From contig JABFRU010000015.1 of NCBI GenBank assembly GCA_013140985.1, positions 41,092 to 105,091 of the forward strand: DNA of 64,000 nt, in the 5' to 3' direction. Source of the stretch: Chitinophagaceae bacterium. GTDB taxonomy: Bacteria; Bacteroidota; Bacteroidia; Chitinophagales; Chitinophagaceae. This document shows positions 8,561 to 18,631 of this stretch, piece after piece (the stretch's first letter is position 1; each line of letters starts with the position of its first letter). Below the pieces are notes generated by a model. The model worked only from the letters and a program-made list of their open reading frames with translations, did not search any database and had not been told where the DNA came from. Position numbers and translations under genes: made by a program.

Positions 8561-8730
8561 TTAGAGTCCCGTAGGGACTCAATATTGGTAGCCCCGGATG
8601 CAATCCGGGGAAACCAATGATAAAATTTCCCCGAACCCCGTAGGGGTTCAATATTGATGAATAGAATTACAGGACGATGAAGAGTCCCGACGAAGCGAAG
8701 CTTGTCGGGATGCTGACCAAAGCGTCAGCA
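8561..8730. repeat. Cluster of five short hairpins between sdhC and sdhA
   Basis: Two hairpins have the form GAGTCCC-GTA-GGGACTC (8564-8580) and GAACCCC-GTA-GGGGTTC (8633-8649), each followed by AATATTG. Between them is CCCCGGAT-GCA-ATCCGGGG (8592-8610). Two more follow: a TCCCGAC/GTCGGGA stem (8685-8710) and TGCTGAC-CAAAGC-GTCAGCA (8711-8730). This looks like a REP-type composite repeat. The rest of the 330-base gap shows nothing else. No T-run follows, so read-through into sdhA is possible. Confidence 0.7.
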
Positions 8731-8830
8731 TGCGACGCAACGAAGACGATCAGGGGGCTGAAGCTGGGAACATAACCCTTTGACAAGCTCTTGGTGGCAA
8801 ATAAATTTATATCAAAGTAATCAGTGGTAT

Positions 8831-10807
8831 ATGTTGGATTCAAAAATTCCTTCCGGGCCGTTAGATGATAAATGGACATACTACAAAGGCCATTGTAAAC
8901 TGGTGAACCCTGCCAATAAAAGAAAATTGGAAGTGATCATTGTGGGCACAGGGTTGGCCGGCGCATCTGCAGCGGCATCCTTGGGTGAGTTGGGTTATAA
9001 AGTAAAAGCATTTTGTTTCCAGGATTCCCCGAGAAGAGCGCATAGCATCGCTGCGCAGGGCGGTATCAATGCAGCCAAGAATTACCAGAATGATGGTGAC
9101 TCTGTTTTCCGCTTATTTTATGATACAGTGAAAGGCGGTGATTACCGGGCAAGAGAAGCAAATGTTCATCGGTTGGCAGAGGTAAGTGTGAACATCATTG
9201 ATCAATGTGTGGCGCAGGGCGTTCCATTTGCAAGAGAGTATGGAGGTTTGCTGAACAACCGTTCTTTCGGTGGTACGCAGGTGAAAAGAACTTTTTATGC
9301 AGCGGGACAAACCGGTCAGCAATTATTGATAGGCGCTTACCAGGCATTGGAAAGACAAGTGGCATTGGGAAATGTGCAGATGTACAGTCGTCATGAGATG
9401 CTGGATATAGTGATGATCGAAGGAAAAGCGAGAGGTATCATTTGCCGCAATTTGGTGAATGGAGAATTGGAAAGACATTTCGGTCATGCGGTATTATTAT
9501 GTACCGGTGGCTATGGCAATGTATTTTATCTTTCCACCAATGCAATGGGCAGCAATGTAACGGCTGCATGGAAGGCGCATAAAAAAGGAGCATTCTTTGG
9601 CAATCCTTGTTTTACACAGATACATCCTACTTGTATCCCTGTCAGCGGCGATCATCAGTCAAAACTGACATTGATGTCGGAATCATTGAGAAATGATGGG
9701 CGCATCTGGGTGCCGAAACAAAAAGGCGATACAAGAAAACCAAATGATATTCCCGAAGAAGAAAGAGACTATTATTTGGAAAGAAGATATCCGGCATTTG
9801 GAAATTTGGTGCCGAGAGATGTTGCATCAAGAGCGGCGAAAGAAAGATGCGATGCTGGTTATGGTGTTGGTACAACGAAGCAAGCAGTGTATCTCGATTT
9901 CAAATTCAATCTCATTAATAAATATGGTAAGACGGAAGCTACCAAACAAGGTATCCAGGATCCGGATACTGAAACATTGATCAGGTTAGGAAAAGAAGTT
10001 GTGAAAGAAGAATACGGTAATCTTTTTGATATGTATGAAAAGATCACCGGGGAAAATCCTTATGAAGTGCCGATGAGAATTTATCCGGCCGTTCACTATA
10101 CGATGGGCGGATTGTGGGTGGATTATGAACTGATGACAAATGTGAAAGGATTGTATTGTTTGGGTGAAGCAAATTTCAGCGATCATGGCGCTAATCGTCT
10201 CGGTGCATCTGCATTGATGCAGGGATTAGCCGATGGTTATTTTGTTATTCCTTATACGATCGGTAATTATTTGGCCGATGAGATTTCGGTGAAGCCGATA
10301 CCAACATCGCATGAAGCATTTGAGCAAACAGAAAAAGCTGTTGCTGACCGTATCAATACATTGATGAATATTAAAGGAAAACAAACAGTCGAGAGCTTTC
10401 ATAAACGTTTGGGAAAAATAATGTGGGAGAAATGCGGTATGGCCCGCAATGCAAATCATTTACAGGAAGCGATCATTGAGATACAGCAATTGAAAAAAGA
10501 ATTCTGGACTGATGTAAGAGTACCCGGAACGATCAATGAAATGAATCCTGAATTAGATAAAGCAGGAAGAGTGGCAGATTTTATTGAGTTAGGAGAATTA
10601 ATGTGTAAAGATGCTTTGAATAGAAATGAGAGTTGCGGAGGACATTTTAGAGAAGAAAGCCAGACAGCGGATGGTGAAGCTGAAAGAAAAGATAATGAAT
10701 ACGCTTATGTAGCAGCTTGGGAATATAAAACTGACAGCAATTGGGAATTACATAAAGAGAATTTGACGTTTGAAGTGGCGAAACCAACGCAAAGAAGTTA
10801 TAAATAA
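8831..10807 (+). CDS. sdhA: Succinate dehydrogenase flavoprotein subunit
   Basis: The 658-residue protein starts MLDSKIPSG, as in Bacteroidota homologues, so the ATG at 8831 is chosen over a longer open frame. The FAD-binding motif is [18 protein letters not shown], and the covalent-FAD histidine lies in [16 protein letters not shown]. The substrate-site segment [14 protein letters not shown] and the late FAD segment [18 protein letters not shown] are intact. It oxidises succinate to fumarate on the cytoplasmic face of the inner membrane. sdhB follows only after 610 bases because a four-helix-bundle gene is inserted. Confidence 0.93.
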   Translation: MLDSKIPSGPLDDKWTYYKGHCKLVNPANKRKLEVIIVGTGLAGASAAASLGELGYKVKAFCFQDSPRRAHSIAAQGGINAAKNYQNDGDSVFRLFYDTVKGGDYRAREANVHRLAEVSVNIIDQCVAQGVPFAREYGGLLNNRSFGGTQVKRTFYAAGQTGQQLLIGAYQALERQVALGNVQMYSRHEMLDIVMIEGKARGIICRNLVNGELERHFGHAVLLCTGGYGNVFYLSTNAMGSNVTAAWKAHKKGAFFGNPCFTQIHPTCIPVSGDHQSKLTLMSESLRNDGRIWVPKQKGDTRKPNDIPEEERDYYLERRYPAFGNLVPRDVASRAAKERCDAGYGVGTTKQAVYLDFKFNLINKYGKTEATKQGIQDPDTETLIRLGKEVVKEEYGNLFDMYEKITGENPYEVPMRIYPAVHYTMGGLWVDYELMTNVKGLYCLGEANFSDHGANRLGASALMQGLADGYFVIPYTIGNYLADEISVKPIPTSHEAFEQTEKAVADRINTLMNIKGKQTVESFHKRLGKIMWEKCGMARNANHLQEAIIEIQQLKKEFWTDVRVPGTINEMNPELDKAGRVADFIELGELMCKDALNRNESCGGHFREESQTADGEAERKDNEYAYVAAWEYKTDSNWELHKENLTFEVAKPTQRSYK

Positions 10808-11413
10808 TGTGGAAATGTGAAAATGAGGAAGAGTTCATGCAGGATATGGGTATTCTTGTGAAACTCCAAGGGAATAAAAACAAAAGTTCTTAGAAAAAAA
10901 GCATTAAAAAAAATACCTGTATAAAGACTGGAGGAATAGCTTTAAATTATTTTCTAATCTTAAGACAGGTATTATGGAAAAGAAGAACATTATTGTAGAA
11001 AAGTCGCTGACTTTTGGCATTGAGATCATCAAGTTCTGTGAATTACTGGAAGAAAAAAGAAAGTATGTTGTAGCGAGGCAATTACTGCGAAGCGGCACTT
11101 CGATTGGAGCGAATGTTTTTGAAGCTCAGCATGCAGAAAGTAATGCTGATTTTATTCATAAAATGAAATTGGCTATAAAAGAAGCAAGTGAAACGCTTTA
11201 CTGGCTTTCTATATGTGAAAGAAGTGAAAGTTATCCAGTAAATAGTTCTTTAAAGACTTTGGTTGAAGAGGTGATCCGTATCATTTCAAAAATTATCATT
11301 TCCAGTAGAAAAGCTGGTGAGAAATGATGGAGATCGGTTTAATTGTAAAATATAATTAATAAATAATGGGGTTGTGGGATTTTCATATTTCCACATTTCC
11401 ACATTTACACATT
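10806..11413. repeat. Inverted word arrays enclosing the four-helix-bundle gene
   Basis: AATGTGGAAATGTG at 10806-10819 overlaps the sdhA stop codon and is perfectly inverted at 11392-11405, twelve bases before the sdhB start. Related TTTCCACA words surround the right arm (11381-11413). A shorter inner pair, AATACCTGT and ACAGGTATT, lies just before the enclosed gene. The geometry resembles a stem closed around an ORF. Confidence 0.6.
10974..11327 (+). CDS. Four-helix-bundle protein of the S23 / rRNA intervening-sequence-protein family
   Basis: The 117-residue protein has the family hallmarks LLRSGTSIGANVFEAQHAES and DFIHKMKLAIKEASETLYWL, and is predicted almost entirely helical. The family was first named from ORFs inside intervening sequences of 23S rRNA genes, and free-standing copies are common in Bacteroidota. 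The biochemical role is unknown. The gene separates sdhA from sdhB and is bracketed by inverted word arrays (10806-10819 and 11392-11405), so it appears to have arrived as a unit within the operon. Confidence 0.85.
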   Translation: MEKKNIIVEKSLTFGIEIIKFCELLEEKRKYVVARQLLRSGTSIGANVFEAQHAESNADFIHKMKLAIKEASETLYWLSICERSESYPVNSSLKTLVEEVIRIISKIIISSRKAGEK

Positions 11414-11417
11414 AAGT

Positions 11418-12182
11418 ATGGAGCACTACATGATGGATCTTACATTGAAAGTCTGGCGGCAGAAAAATGCTGACGACAGGGGAGGATTTGAAACCTATAA
11501 AGTAAAAGATATTTCTTCCGAAATGTCTTTTTTGGAGATGTTCGATGTTCTCAATGAAGAACTGATCCGTGAAGGAAAAGACCCGATCGCATTCGATCAT
11601 GATTGCAGGGAAGGTATCTGTGGTGCCTGTTCTATGTACATCAATGGTCGCCCGCATGGACCCTGGCATGCCAATACAACCTGCCAGTTGCACATGAGAG
11701 CTTATAAAGACGGCGATACAATTGTTGTAGAACCGTGGAGGGCCAATGCATTTCCCGTTATTAAAGATCTTGTTGTTGATCGTACTGCTTTTGATCGTAT
11801 CATACAAGCCGGCGGTTATATCTCTGTAAATACCGGTAATGCTGTTGATGCGAATGCTATGCCGGTTGAAAAAGATAAAGCCGATGCGGCTTTTGCGGCA
11901 GCGGCTTGTATTGGTTGCGGCGCCTGTGTAGCGGCTTGTAAAAATTCTTCTGCATTATTATTTGTATCTGCGAAAGTTTCTCACTTAGCATTATTGCCAC
12001 AAGGAGCTCCTGAAAGAAAAACAAGGGCCATGAATATGGTAGCACAGATGGACAAAGAAGGTTTTGGTTCCTGCACCAATACCGGTGCGTGTGAAGCGGT
12101 TTGTCCGAAAGAGATCTCTATTGAGAATATTGCAAGATTGAACCGGGAGTACATAATGGCAGGCGCTACTTCGGATAAATGA
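11418..12182 (+). CDS. sdhB: Succinate dehydrogenase iron-sulfur subunit
   Basis: The 254-residue protein has the [2Fe-2S] ligand region [20 protein letters not shown], a [4Fe-4S] set [11 protein letters not shown], and a later [15 protein letters not shown] cluster motif. The C-terminal ferredoxin domain is complete. It carries electrons from SdhA to the SdhC haem and quinone site. The ATG at 11418 gives [11 protein letters not shown]; the methionines at codons 5 and 6 would also fit the family start. An arm of the inverted word array lies directly upstream, so the leader is repeat-derived. Confidence 0.93.
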   Translation: MEHYMMDLTLKVWRQKNADDRGGFETYKVKDISSEMSFLEMFDVLNEELIREGKDPIAFDHDCREGICGACSMYINGRPHGPWHANTTCQLHMRAYKDGDTIVVEPWRANAFPVIKDLVVDRTAFDRIIQAGGYISVNTGNAVDANAMPVEKDKADAAFAAAACIGCGACVAACKNSSALLFVSAKVSHLALLPQGAPERKTRAMNMVAQMDKEGFGSCTNTGACEAVCPKEISIENIARLNREYIMAGATSDK

Positions 12183-12184
12183 TT

Positions 12185-12745
12185 CTATAGCTCCACCGAA
12201 AATTTTATTCCTGCCGACCATAATGACCGGGTACCCGCTTCCCATAGCCAATTGATCAATGGACCTGCATGAAGTATTGACCCGATATGATAGCTTGCTT
12301 CCAATCTTCCACCGATATTAAATTTTGAATTTCCATTGTAAATACCAACAGCCGGACCAGCCAGCAGGCTTGTGTTTATTTTTTTTGAAGGCACATAAAA
12401 CAAACCGCCAAAAGCATGGATAAAAAGATAACCGGGATATTTATAAGAATAACCGCTGACTGTTTCACTCTTTCCAAAATAATAGGTGAAGCCACCATTA
12501 TATGTAAAAGCTATACCGTCCGGAAATTTCATGGATTCCCTGTTAACCAGTCGAAACCTATGATAGACTGGTGCAAGATCCAGTGAAACACCAGCACTAT
12601 GTGTTGTCGAGAAATCGCCGATCGGCATTTGTATACCGGCTGAAGCTAAAATATCCAGGCTTTTCTTAGAAGTGGGTTCTTTTTGTTGCGGGAATACAGA
12701 AATAAAAAATGAAAAACTGAATAAAAACAGCAGGATCTTTCTCAT
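12185..12745 (-). CDS. Outer-membrane beta-barrel-like hypothetical protein
   Basis: This protein of about 186 residues starts MRKILLFLFSFSFFISVFPQ, a signal peptide, so this ATG is preferred to the one three codons upstream. The mature part alternates short hydrophobic strands and turns, with many aromatic residues, and ends in a strand (AGIKFSVEL) as expected of small outer-membrane barrels. Its start lies 23 bases from the end of the upstream gliding-motility-type gene on the same strand, which suggests an operon. The stop is only two bases past the convergent sdhB stop. No family is identified with certainty. Confidence 0.6.
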   Translation of the reverse strand: MRKILLFLFSFSFFISVFPQQKEPTSKKSLDILASAGIQMPIGDFSTTHSAGVSLDLAPVYHRFRLVNRESMKFPDGIAFTYNGGFTYYFGKSETVSGYSYKYPGYLFIHAFGGLFYVPSKKINTSLLAGPAVGIYNGNSKFNIGGRLEASYHIGSILHAGPLINWLWEAGTRSLWSAGIKFSVEL

Positions 12746-12768
12746 GATTAACAATAACTCCGGTCTTC

Positions 12769-14919
12769 TTATTTTATTATGGCGAATGTGCCTTTTCGTT
12801 CGATCTTAAGTCCTGTGTGTGCATCAATAACGGATACGATCCATACATAAACACCAGTGCCCTGTGCTACTCCTTTTATTTTTCCATCCCATCCTGCACC
12901 CCTTTGTGAAGTAGTGAATAGCTTATTTCCCCAGCGATCGAAAATGGAAAATTCTTTTAATTGATAATTACCCGGGAAAAAAGGTTTGATATCATCATTC
13001 TTTCCGTCGTTATTCGGAGTGAACGCAGATGGTACATAAATATCATTGTATTGCAATACATGTATCCTTACCGAATCTTTTCCAACACATCCATCGCCAC
13101 GGTACGCAGTGACCGTATAACTAATATCATCCATAGGAGTGGCAATAGGGTTACGGATGGTTGAATCATTCAGCCATATTCCGGGTGACCATTGATAAGA
13201 AGTACCCGGAGATGCTGTTGATAGGAAAACAGATTGTCCAACCAATATTGTTTGATCAGGTGGCGCAACAACTGTAAAGTTTTTAATTTCAACCGGCAAT
13301 GATTTTTCTTCATCAAGACAAGCTGTGCCGGTTGTTAATTTTAATTTGACTGTATAATTGCCCGGCAATGCATACGTATGTATCGGGTTAGTAGCAGTAG
13401 AAGTATTTCCATCACCAAAATCCCATGTCAGTGTGCCGGTGATCGTTGACAGGCCGGGAGTTTTATTGATAAAACGAACATAACCTGAATCGCAGCGGAC
13501 AATAAAATCAAAATCAAGTTGACCGGTAATGATGCCGCTTGGTTTGATCCTTGCTGATCTGAATACAGCACCACAGGATACAGAAGACCCGATCCTTAAT
13601 TTTATGGTATAGAAATTTCCTGATGGAGTAAAAACATGAATGGGGTTCTGGCTGGATGAAATATTTCCATCACCAAAATCCCAATCCCATGTTACCGTTC
13701 CGCCCATGGCGGAAAAAGCATTGAACTGCACTGTGCCGGAACAGCTGTCAAGAATTGTATATGAAAACCCGTTATTCGGGTCGTTAGCAAAAACAATATC
13801 ATTGATATGAGATGGCAAACCGAGGAAAGATCCGCCGGGTGCTAAGTCAATATCGTTTAATACAAGATTACATCCTGTGCCGCTAACATTTGGCTGATGA
13901 ATAACAGTGAGACTTTGACCGGGCCGGGAAATATAGATCTTTTCATCCGGCGCCAGTTGAATATCATAATGGGCATCGTTGGTTGCAAAACTTACCCGTG
14001 AAGACTGGATCGCAGCAACACTAGGCAAAGTAATTTGCAGTTGGTCTATTTTTTTTTGATAGGGCCGGGTCAGATATAAGAGTTGAGAGTTGGGAGAAAA
14101 CTCGCAATGTGTGTAACCTGCATCTGGAAGCCCAACGGATCTTGGATTGCTGATAATGCCAGTCGAATTATTAAAGTCGAATAGCTGTATAAAATTAGGT
14201 TGTGGAATGATGTCAAAATAAGGGAAATGTACCTGGCAAAACATTTTTCCATCAGGACTTACTTTCATTACACCGGAATTCATATCATGATGCTGATCCA
14301 TCACAATTCCTGTAGTAGAAACAACTGCTGATAGCTGAAGACCGCTGCAGTTTACCAGCCATGCCCTGAAAACATTGGAATTATTATCATTGGTGATCAC
14401 CCACACATCTATGCCATTTGCATGACGGGCTGTAGTCAGTCTTTCTGTACAGGAAGCGGTGAGGAGAACATTTTTTACTACCACGTCACCTTTGCCGTTA
14501 TCCCTTTTCATATTGACGATGGAATAATTATACCCTTCGGTATAACCCGATTCAGTAGCACCGGTTGTAAAAATATAGAACAGGCTATCATTTCCCGGCT
14601 GGGCAACGATAGCGATCTGGCAGGCTGAAATATTACCTTTCAGGTTATTGCCATTAGGCATCACCTGGTGCAACCGGTTATAAACTTCAATGCCATTAGT
14701 GTAAAACAGCAGGTCGCCATTTTCATCCGATATAGCAGCAGCAGCTTCATCAGCTACCATTACGCTGTTTGTAAGTAAAGAAGGAATGGATTGTGCTCCT
14801 GATGCATTAAAATTCAATCCTGCTCTGCCACCGAAATACCAATTATTATTTTGCTGTGCATTAACAGCAAAGCATGTAAGCAGCAGCATACTGCTGAATA
14901 TTGAATACAATGCTTTCAA
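12769..14919 (-). CDS. Large secreted protein with PKD domains and type B T9SS sorting domain
   Basis: The 716-residue protein has a signal peptide ending near AVNAQQ, then a beta-propeller-like N-terminal half. Two PKD domains follow, centred on WDWDFGDGNISSSQNP and LTWDFGDGNTSTATNP. The C-terminus is the gliding-motility-associated CHU_C type: VPSAFTPNNDGKNDD, then IFDRWGNKLF and GVYVWIVSV. Such proteins cross the outer membrane by the type IX system and are attached to or released from the surface. The substrate or partner is unknown. The downstream small barrel-like gene probably shares its transcript. Confidence 0.88.
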   Translation of the reverse strand: MKALYSIFSSMLLLTCFAVNAQQNNNWYFGGRAGLNFNASGAQSIPSLLTNSVMVADEAAAAISDENGDLLFYTNGIEVYNRLHQVMPNGNNLKGNISACQIAIVAQPGNDSLFYIFTTGATESGYTEGYNYSIVNMKRDNGKGDVVVKNVLLTASCTERLTTARHANGIDVWVITNDNNSNVFRAWLVNCSGLQLSAVVSTTGIVMDQHHDMNSGVMKVSPDGKMFCQVHFPYFDIIPQPNFIQLFDFNNSTGIISNPRSVGLPDAGYTHCEFSPNSQLLYLTRPYQKKIDQLQITLPSVAAIQSSRVSFATNDAHYDIQLAPDEKIYISRPGQSLTVIHQPNVSGTGCNLVLNDIDLAPGGSFLGLPSHINDIVFANDPNNGFSYTILDSCSGTVQFNAFSAMGGTVTWDWDFGDGNISSSQNPIHVFTPSGNFYTIKLRIGSSVSCGAVFRSARIKPSGIITGQLDFDFIVRCDSGYVRFINKTPGLSTITGTLTWDFGDGNTSTATNPIHTYALPGNYTVKLKLTTGTACLDEEKSLPVEIKNFTVVAPPDQTILVGQSVFLSTASPGTSYQWSPGIWLNDSTIRNPIATPMDDISYTVTAYRGDGCVGKDSVRIHVLQYNDIYVPSAFTPNNDGKNDDIKPFFPGNYQLKEFSIFDRWGNKLFTTSQRGAGWDGKIKGVAQGTGVYVWIVSVIDAHTGLKIERKGTFAIIK

Positions 14920-15054
14920 CGGGGGTGATGCTTTGGCTTACTTTAGGACAAACCAGCAGCAAATTTGCTGCTTTTTTGCGGAATTAACAGCATGGGATAA
15001 CTTTCCCGCAATAAAAAGAACGAATTTTACGATTTTGAGTTAAACTGACTGCAA

Positions 15055-18000
15055 TTGTGTTGGTTAGGCAAAATATCCTGTATCTTTTTGATGACGTTTT
15101 GGTGTATTCCATCCGGCGCACAAATTCCTATTCCCGGCACCCCAACATCAAATCTTCGCACAAAGACCTTGCTGAATAATTCCGACAGTTTGAGGATCGA
15201 TACGATCAGTATTGTACCCAATAGTTTTTCAGTAAAAGATATTCCATCGTCAGACTATCGTCTTGATATTGTAAAAGCAATATTATTCTGGATCAACAAA
15301 CCAACTGTTGAAACGATAACTGTCACTTACCGGGTATTCCCTTTTCAATTAAATGCAGCCGTTCAGCGATTGAGTTATGATAGTGTGATGAACAATTTTT
15401 ATATCAAGCCATTTGAATTCAATAAAGGACTAACAGGTGAACAAAAAGGGATATTTGATTTTGGTACGTTAAAGGCAGAAGGAAGTTTTGGAAGACAGAT
15501 CGGCTTTGGCAACAGCCAGGATGCGGTACTCAATTCTACGTTGAATCTTCAATTAGGTGGAATGCTGGGAGACAGTATAGAAATAAATGCAGCGATCACG
15601 GATAACAATATTCCTATACAGCCCGATGGAACCACTCAACAGTTAAATGAATTTGACCAGGTATATCTCCAGTTCAAAAAAAGGAACTGGCAGCTGAATC
15701 TTGGTGATATTGATATCAGGGAAAACAAAAATTATTTCCTGAATTTTTATAAAAGATTGCAGGGAATATCTTTTCAAACCAGTAACAGGATATCGAAGAA
15801 TATAAATTCAAATACATTGCTCAGTGGTTCTATCGCAAAAGGAAAATTCAACCGTAATATTTTCCAGGGGCTGGAAGGTAACCAGGGGCCTTATCGTCTT
15901 ACCGGAGCTAATAATGAATTTTTCTTTATTGTGCTGGCCAATACAGAAAGAATTTTTTTGGACGGAGAAGTAATGCAGCGTGGCGAAGACCAGGATTATG
16001 TGATCAACTATAACACATCGGAGATCACTTTCACTCCCAAAAGAATGATCACCAAAGACAGCCGGATCCAGGCAGAGTTTGAATATGCTGACCGGAATTA
16101 CCTGAATGCAAACCTCTACTTAGCACAGGAGTTTGAGATCAGCTCAAAATTAAAGATCCGCATAAGCGCTTTTAATAACAGCGATGCAAAAAATTCTACC
16201 ATCAACCAGGAATTAGATGCAAAACAGAAACAATTTTTAGCCGCTTTGGGTGATAGCATTCACCAGGCATTTTACCCAACAGTAACTCTTGATACATTAA
16301 CGGCGGGAAAGATATTGTATGAAAAAATAATTGTTGTTCCTGGCGTGGATTCTTTTTATCAATACTCAACTAACCCTGCTGCAGCAATATATAGTTTGTC
16401 TTTTGTGGATATAAAACAAGGCAATGGTAATTACATTCCTGACTTTAACGGCGCCAATGGGAAAGTGTATAAATATGTTGCACCAATAGCAGGTGTGAAG
16501 CAGGGACAGTTTGAACCGGTGCAGATATTGGTCACACCAAAATCTCAGCAGGTGGTTGATCTTGGCTTTGAATATACGATCACTCCAACTACTTTAGTAA
16601 AGGCAGAAATTGCAACAAGCAAATACGATGTCAATACATTTTCTCCAAAAGACAATGGCGATGACCGGGGGTGGGCGGCCAAATTTCAGCTGAGCAATGA
16701 TAAGATACTCAGGCAAACTAATAAACTGCAATTGATCACTGCATTGGATTATGAATATGTGCAGAAGAAATTCAAGCCATTGGAGAGATTGCGAAATGTT
16801 GAATTCAGCCGGGATTGGGGCTTACCTTATTCATTTCAACCCATTGATGAAAGCATCATTAAGGCATCAGCTGTTTTAAAAAATGCAAAAGGACATTCCG
16901 TTTCTTACCAGTTAATCAATTATCATCGCAGCGATAATTACAATGGATTTCAAAATGCCGTTCTGCATACAGCTGATCTAAAGGGATGGCAGTTCAACAA
17001 CCAGTTTGTGATTACCCATTTTAATACGCAAAATGATAAAGGTATATTCCTCCGTCCAATCATTGACCTGAGCAAACAATTTAAGAATATCAATAACTGG
17101 CGGATCGGTTTCCGGTATTCATTGGAACAAAATACAACCCGGTATAAAGTATCGGATACGTTGATCCCACTTGCTTTTTCGTTTGATAGCTATTCGATCT
17201 ATCTCCGCTCAGATGAAAGTAAAAAGAACCGCTATGGCATCACTTTCTTTACACGGTCGGATAAATACCCGGTCAATAAAAAATTTGTCCGGGGTGACCG
17301 CAGCTTGAATTTAAACCTGCAAACAGAGCTGCTGGCGAATCCCAAAAGACAGCTTTACCTGAATACTACTTTCAGGAAACTGAAAGTATATGACCCGGTA
17401 ATATCCAGGCAAAAGGAAGATGAAACAATTCTTGGCCGGGCCGAATATGTAATGAATGAGTGGAAGGGATTGCTGAACGGAAATATCTTATATGAAGTGG
17501 GAGCAGGGCAGGAGCAGCGAAGAGATTATGCTTTTCTAGAAGTGCCCGCTGGTCAGGGTGAGTATGCATGGAACGATTATAACGGAGACGGAATACAGCA
17601 GTTGAATGAATTTGAGCTGGCTGCATTCCCTGACCAGGCCAAATTCATCCGGATATTTACCCCGACAAATGAATTCATCAAGGCAAACTACATCACATTT
17701 AATTATAGTTTAAATATCAGTCCCCGTTCTGTGTTAACATCACCTGGCCTGAAAGGGTTTAAAAAATTTCTTGCAAAGATCAATTTGCTCACTTCGCTCC
17801 AGACAAGTAAAAAATCAATTTCCAAAGGAGATTTTGAGTTCAACCCATTCAAATATGATGTGAACGATGCAGACCTGATCATCTCAAATATGGTACTGCT
17901 GAATACTTTTTCTTTTAACCGCTTCAGCAGTAAATGGGGATTTGATCTCAGTAACCTGAGAAGTAACGGAAAATCATTACTGACCTATGGTTATGAAAGC

Positions 18001-18531
18001 AGGAAGTTGAATGACTGGCTTATTAAATTCAGGTGGAATCTAAGTAATACTTTTTCTTTATCTGTAAATGGTAAGAAAGGAGCGAATGCATTGTACACTC
18101 CGCAATTTGCCAATCGTAATTACCAGCTTTCTGTTTATAGTGTTGAACCGTTCCTGGCTTACATCAAGAGCACTAAATTTAGAATTGTAACAAGCTATAA
18201 ATATGATAATAAAAAAAACCTGCCATTGTATGGCGGAGAGAAATCAACTTCACATTCTGTCAATGTTGAGTCGAAATACAATATTCTTCAAAGCACTTCT
18301 TTAACAGGAAAATTCACTTTTAATAATATTGATTATAAATCCCCGGCGAATACAACAGTAAGTTATATCATGCTGGATGGATTATTGCCGGGCAAAAACT
18401 ACCTCTGGTCTTTTGGGTTATCTAAAAGATTGCTGAATAATCTTGAATTGAATTTTCAATATGATGGAAGAAAAGCAGGCGCTTCGAGAACGGTGCATAT
18501 TGGAAGGGCGGCGATCACGGCACTATTTTGA
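15055..18531 (+). CDS. Large outer-membrane/cell-surface protein
   Basis: The protein has 1158 residues with a signal peptide ending at PSGAQ, followed by long stretches of amphipathic beta-strands. A central block reads RIFLDGEVMQRGEDQDYVIN and EITFTPKRMITKDSRI, a pattern seen in large surface proteins of Bacteroidota and related phyla. It is far shorter than SprA, so I do not give that name. The start is not ATG: an in-frame stop lies at 15046, and only TTG at 15055 (or CTG at 15049) keeps the signal peptide; the first ATG is at 15091, in the middle of it. The stop lies in an arm of the palindrome shared with ychF. Confidence 0.7.
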   Translation: MCWLGKISCIFLMTFWCIPSGAQIPIPGTPTSNLRTKTLLNNSDSLRIDTISIVPNSFSVKDIPSSDYRLDIVKAILFWINKPTVETITVTYRVFPFQLNAAVQRLSYDSVMNNFYIKPFEFNKGLTGEQKGIFDFGTLKAEGSFGRQIGFGNSQDAVLNSTLNLQLGGMLGDSIEINAAITDNNIPIQPDGTTQQLNEFDQVYLQFKKRNWQLNLGDIDIRENKNYFLNFYKRLQGISFQTSNRISKNINSNTLLSGSIAKGKFNRNIFQGLEGNQGPYRLTGANNEFFFIVLANTERIFLDGEVMQRGEDQDYVINYNTSEITFTPKRMITKDSRIQAEFEYADRNYLNANLYLAQEFEISSKLKIRISAFNNSDAKNSTINQELDAKQKQFLAALGDSIHQAFYPTVTLDTLTAGKILYEKIIVVPGVDSFYQYSTNPAAAIYSLSFVDIKQGNGNYIPDFNGANGKVYKYVAPIAGVKQGQFEPVQILVTPKSQQVVDLGFEYTITPTTLVKAEIATSKYDVNTFSPKDNGDDRGWAAKFQLSNDKILRQTNKLQLITALDYEYVQKKFKPLERLRNVEFSRDWGLPYSFQPIDESIIKASAVLKNAKGHSVSYQLINYHRSDNYNGFQNAVLHTADLKGWQFNNQFVITHFNTQNDKGIFLRPIIDLSKQFKNINNWRIGFRYSLEQNTTRYKVSDTLIPLAFSFDSYSIYLRSDESKKNRYGITFFTRSDKYPVNKKFVRGDRSLNLNLQTELLANPKRQLYLNTTFRKLKVYDPVISRQKEDETILGRAEYVMNEWKGLLNGNILYEVGAGQEQRRDYAFLEVPAGQGEYAWNDYNGDGIQQLNEFELAAFPDQAKFIRIFTPTNEFIKANYITFNYSLNISPRSVLTSPGLKGFKKFLAKINLLTSLQTSKKSISKGDFEFNPFKYDVNDADLIISNMVLLNTFSFNRFSSKWGFDLSNLRSNGKSLLTYGYESRKLNDWLIKFRWNLSNTFSLSVNGKKGANALYTPQFANRNYQLSVYSVEPFLAYIKSTKFRIVTSYKYDNKKNLPLYGGEKSTSHSVNVESKYNILQSTSLTGKFTFNNIDYKSPANTTVSYIMLDGLLPGKNYLWSFGLSKRLLNNLELNFQYDGRKAGASRTVHIGRAAITALF

Positions 18532-18631
18532 TTTGGAAATTTGAAGATGAGCCGATTTGAAGATTGAGAAAACGGGGTCATAGAAGTTGCCCTATTATCA
18601 AATTTTCAAATCACCAAATCTTCAAATCAAA
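18528..18631. repeat. Word-type palindrome whose two arms carry both convergent stop codons
   Basis: GATTTGAAGATT at 18554-18565 is perfectly inverted at 18617-18628, and longer GATTTGGAAATTTGAAGAT-type arms pair imperfectly. The plus-strand gene ends in TTTTGATTTGG and the minus-strand ychF ends in GTTTGATTTG, so both TGA stops are supplied by the same word. It may serve as a bidirectional end signal. Confidence 0.6.

Noticed and set aside
14041..14110. In-frame word repeat in the PKD/T9SS gene (CCCAACTCTCAACTC)
   Set aside because: The encoded segment fits a normal beta-propeller strand, and the repeat is too short to separate from chance.
15055..18531. SprA gliding/T9SS protein
   Set aside because: The length is about half that of SprA and I cannot match its characteristic segments, so only a general surface-protein call is made.
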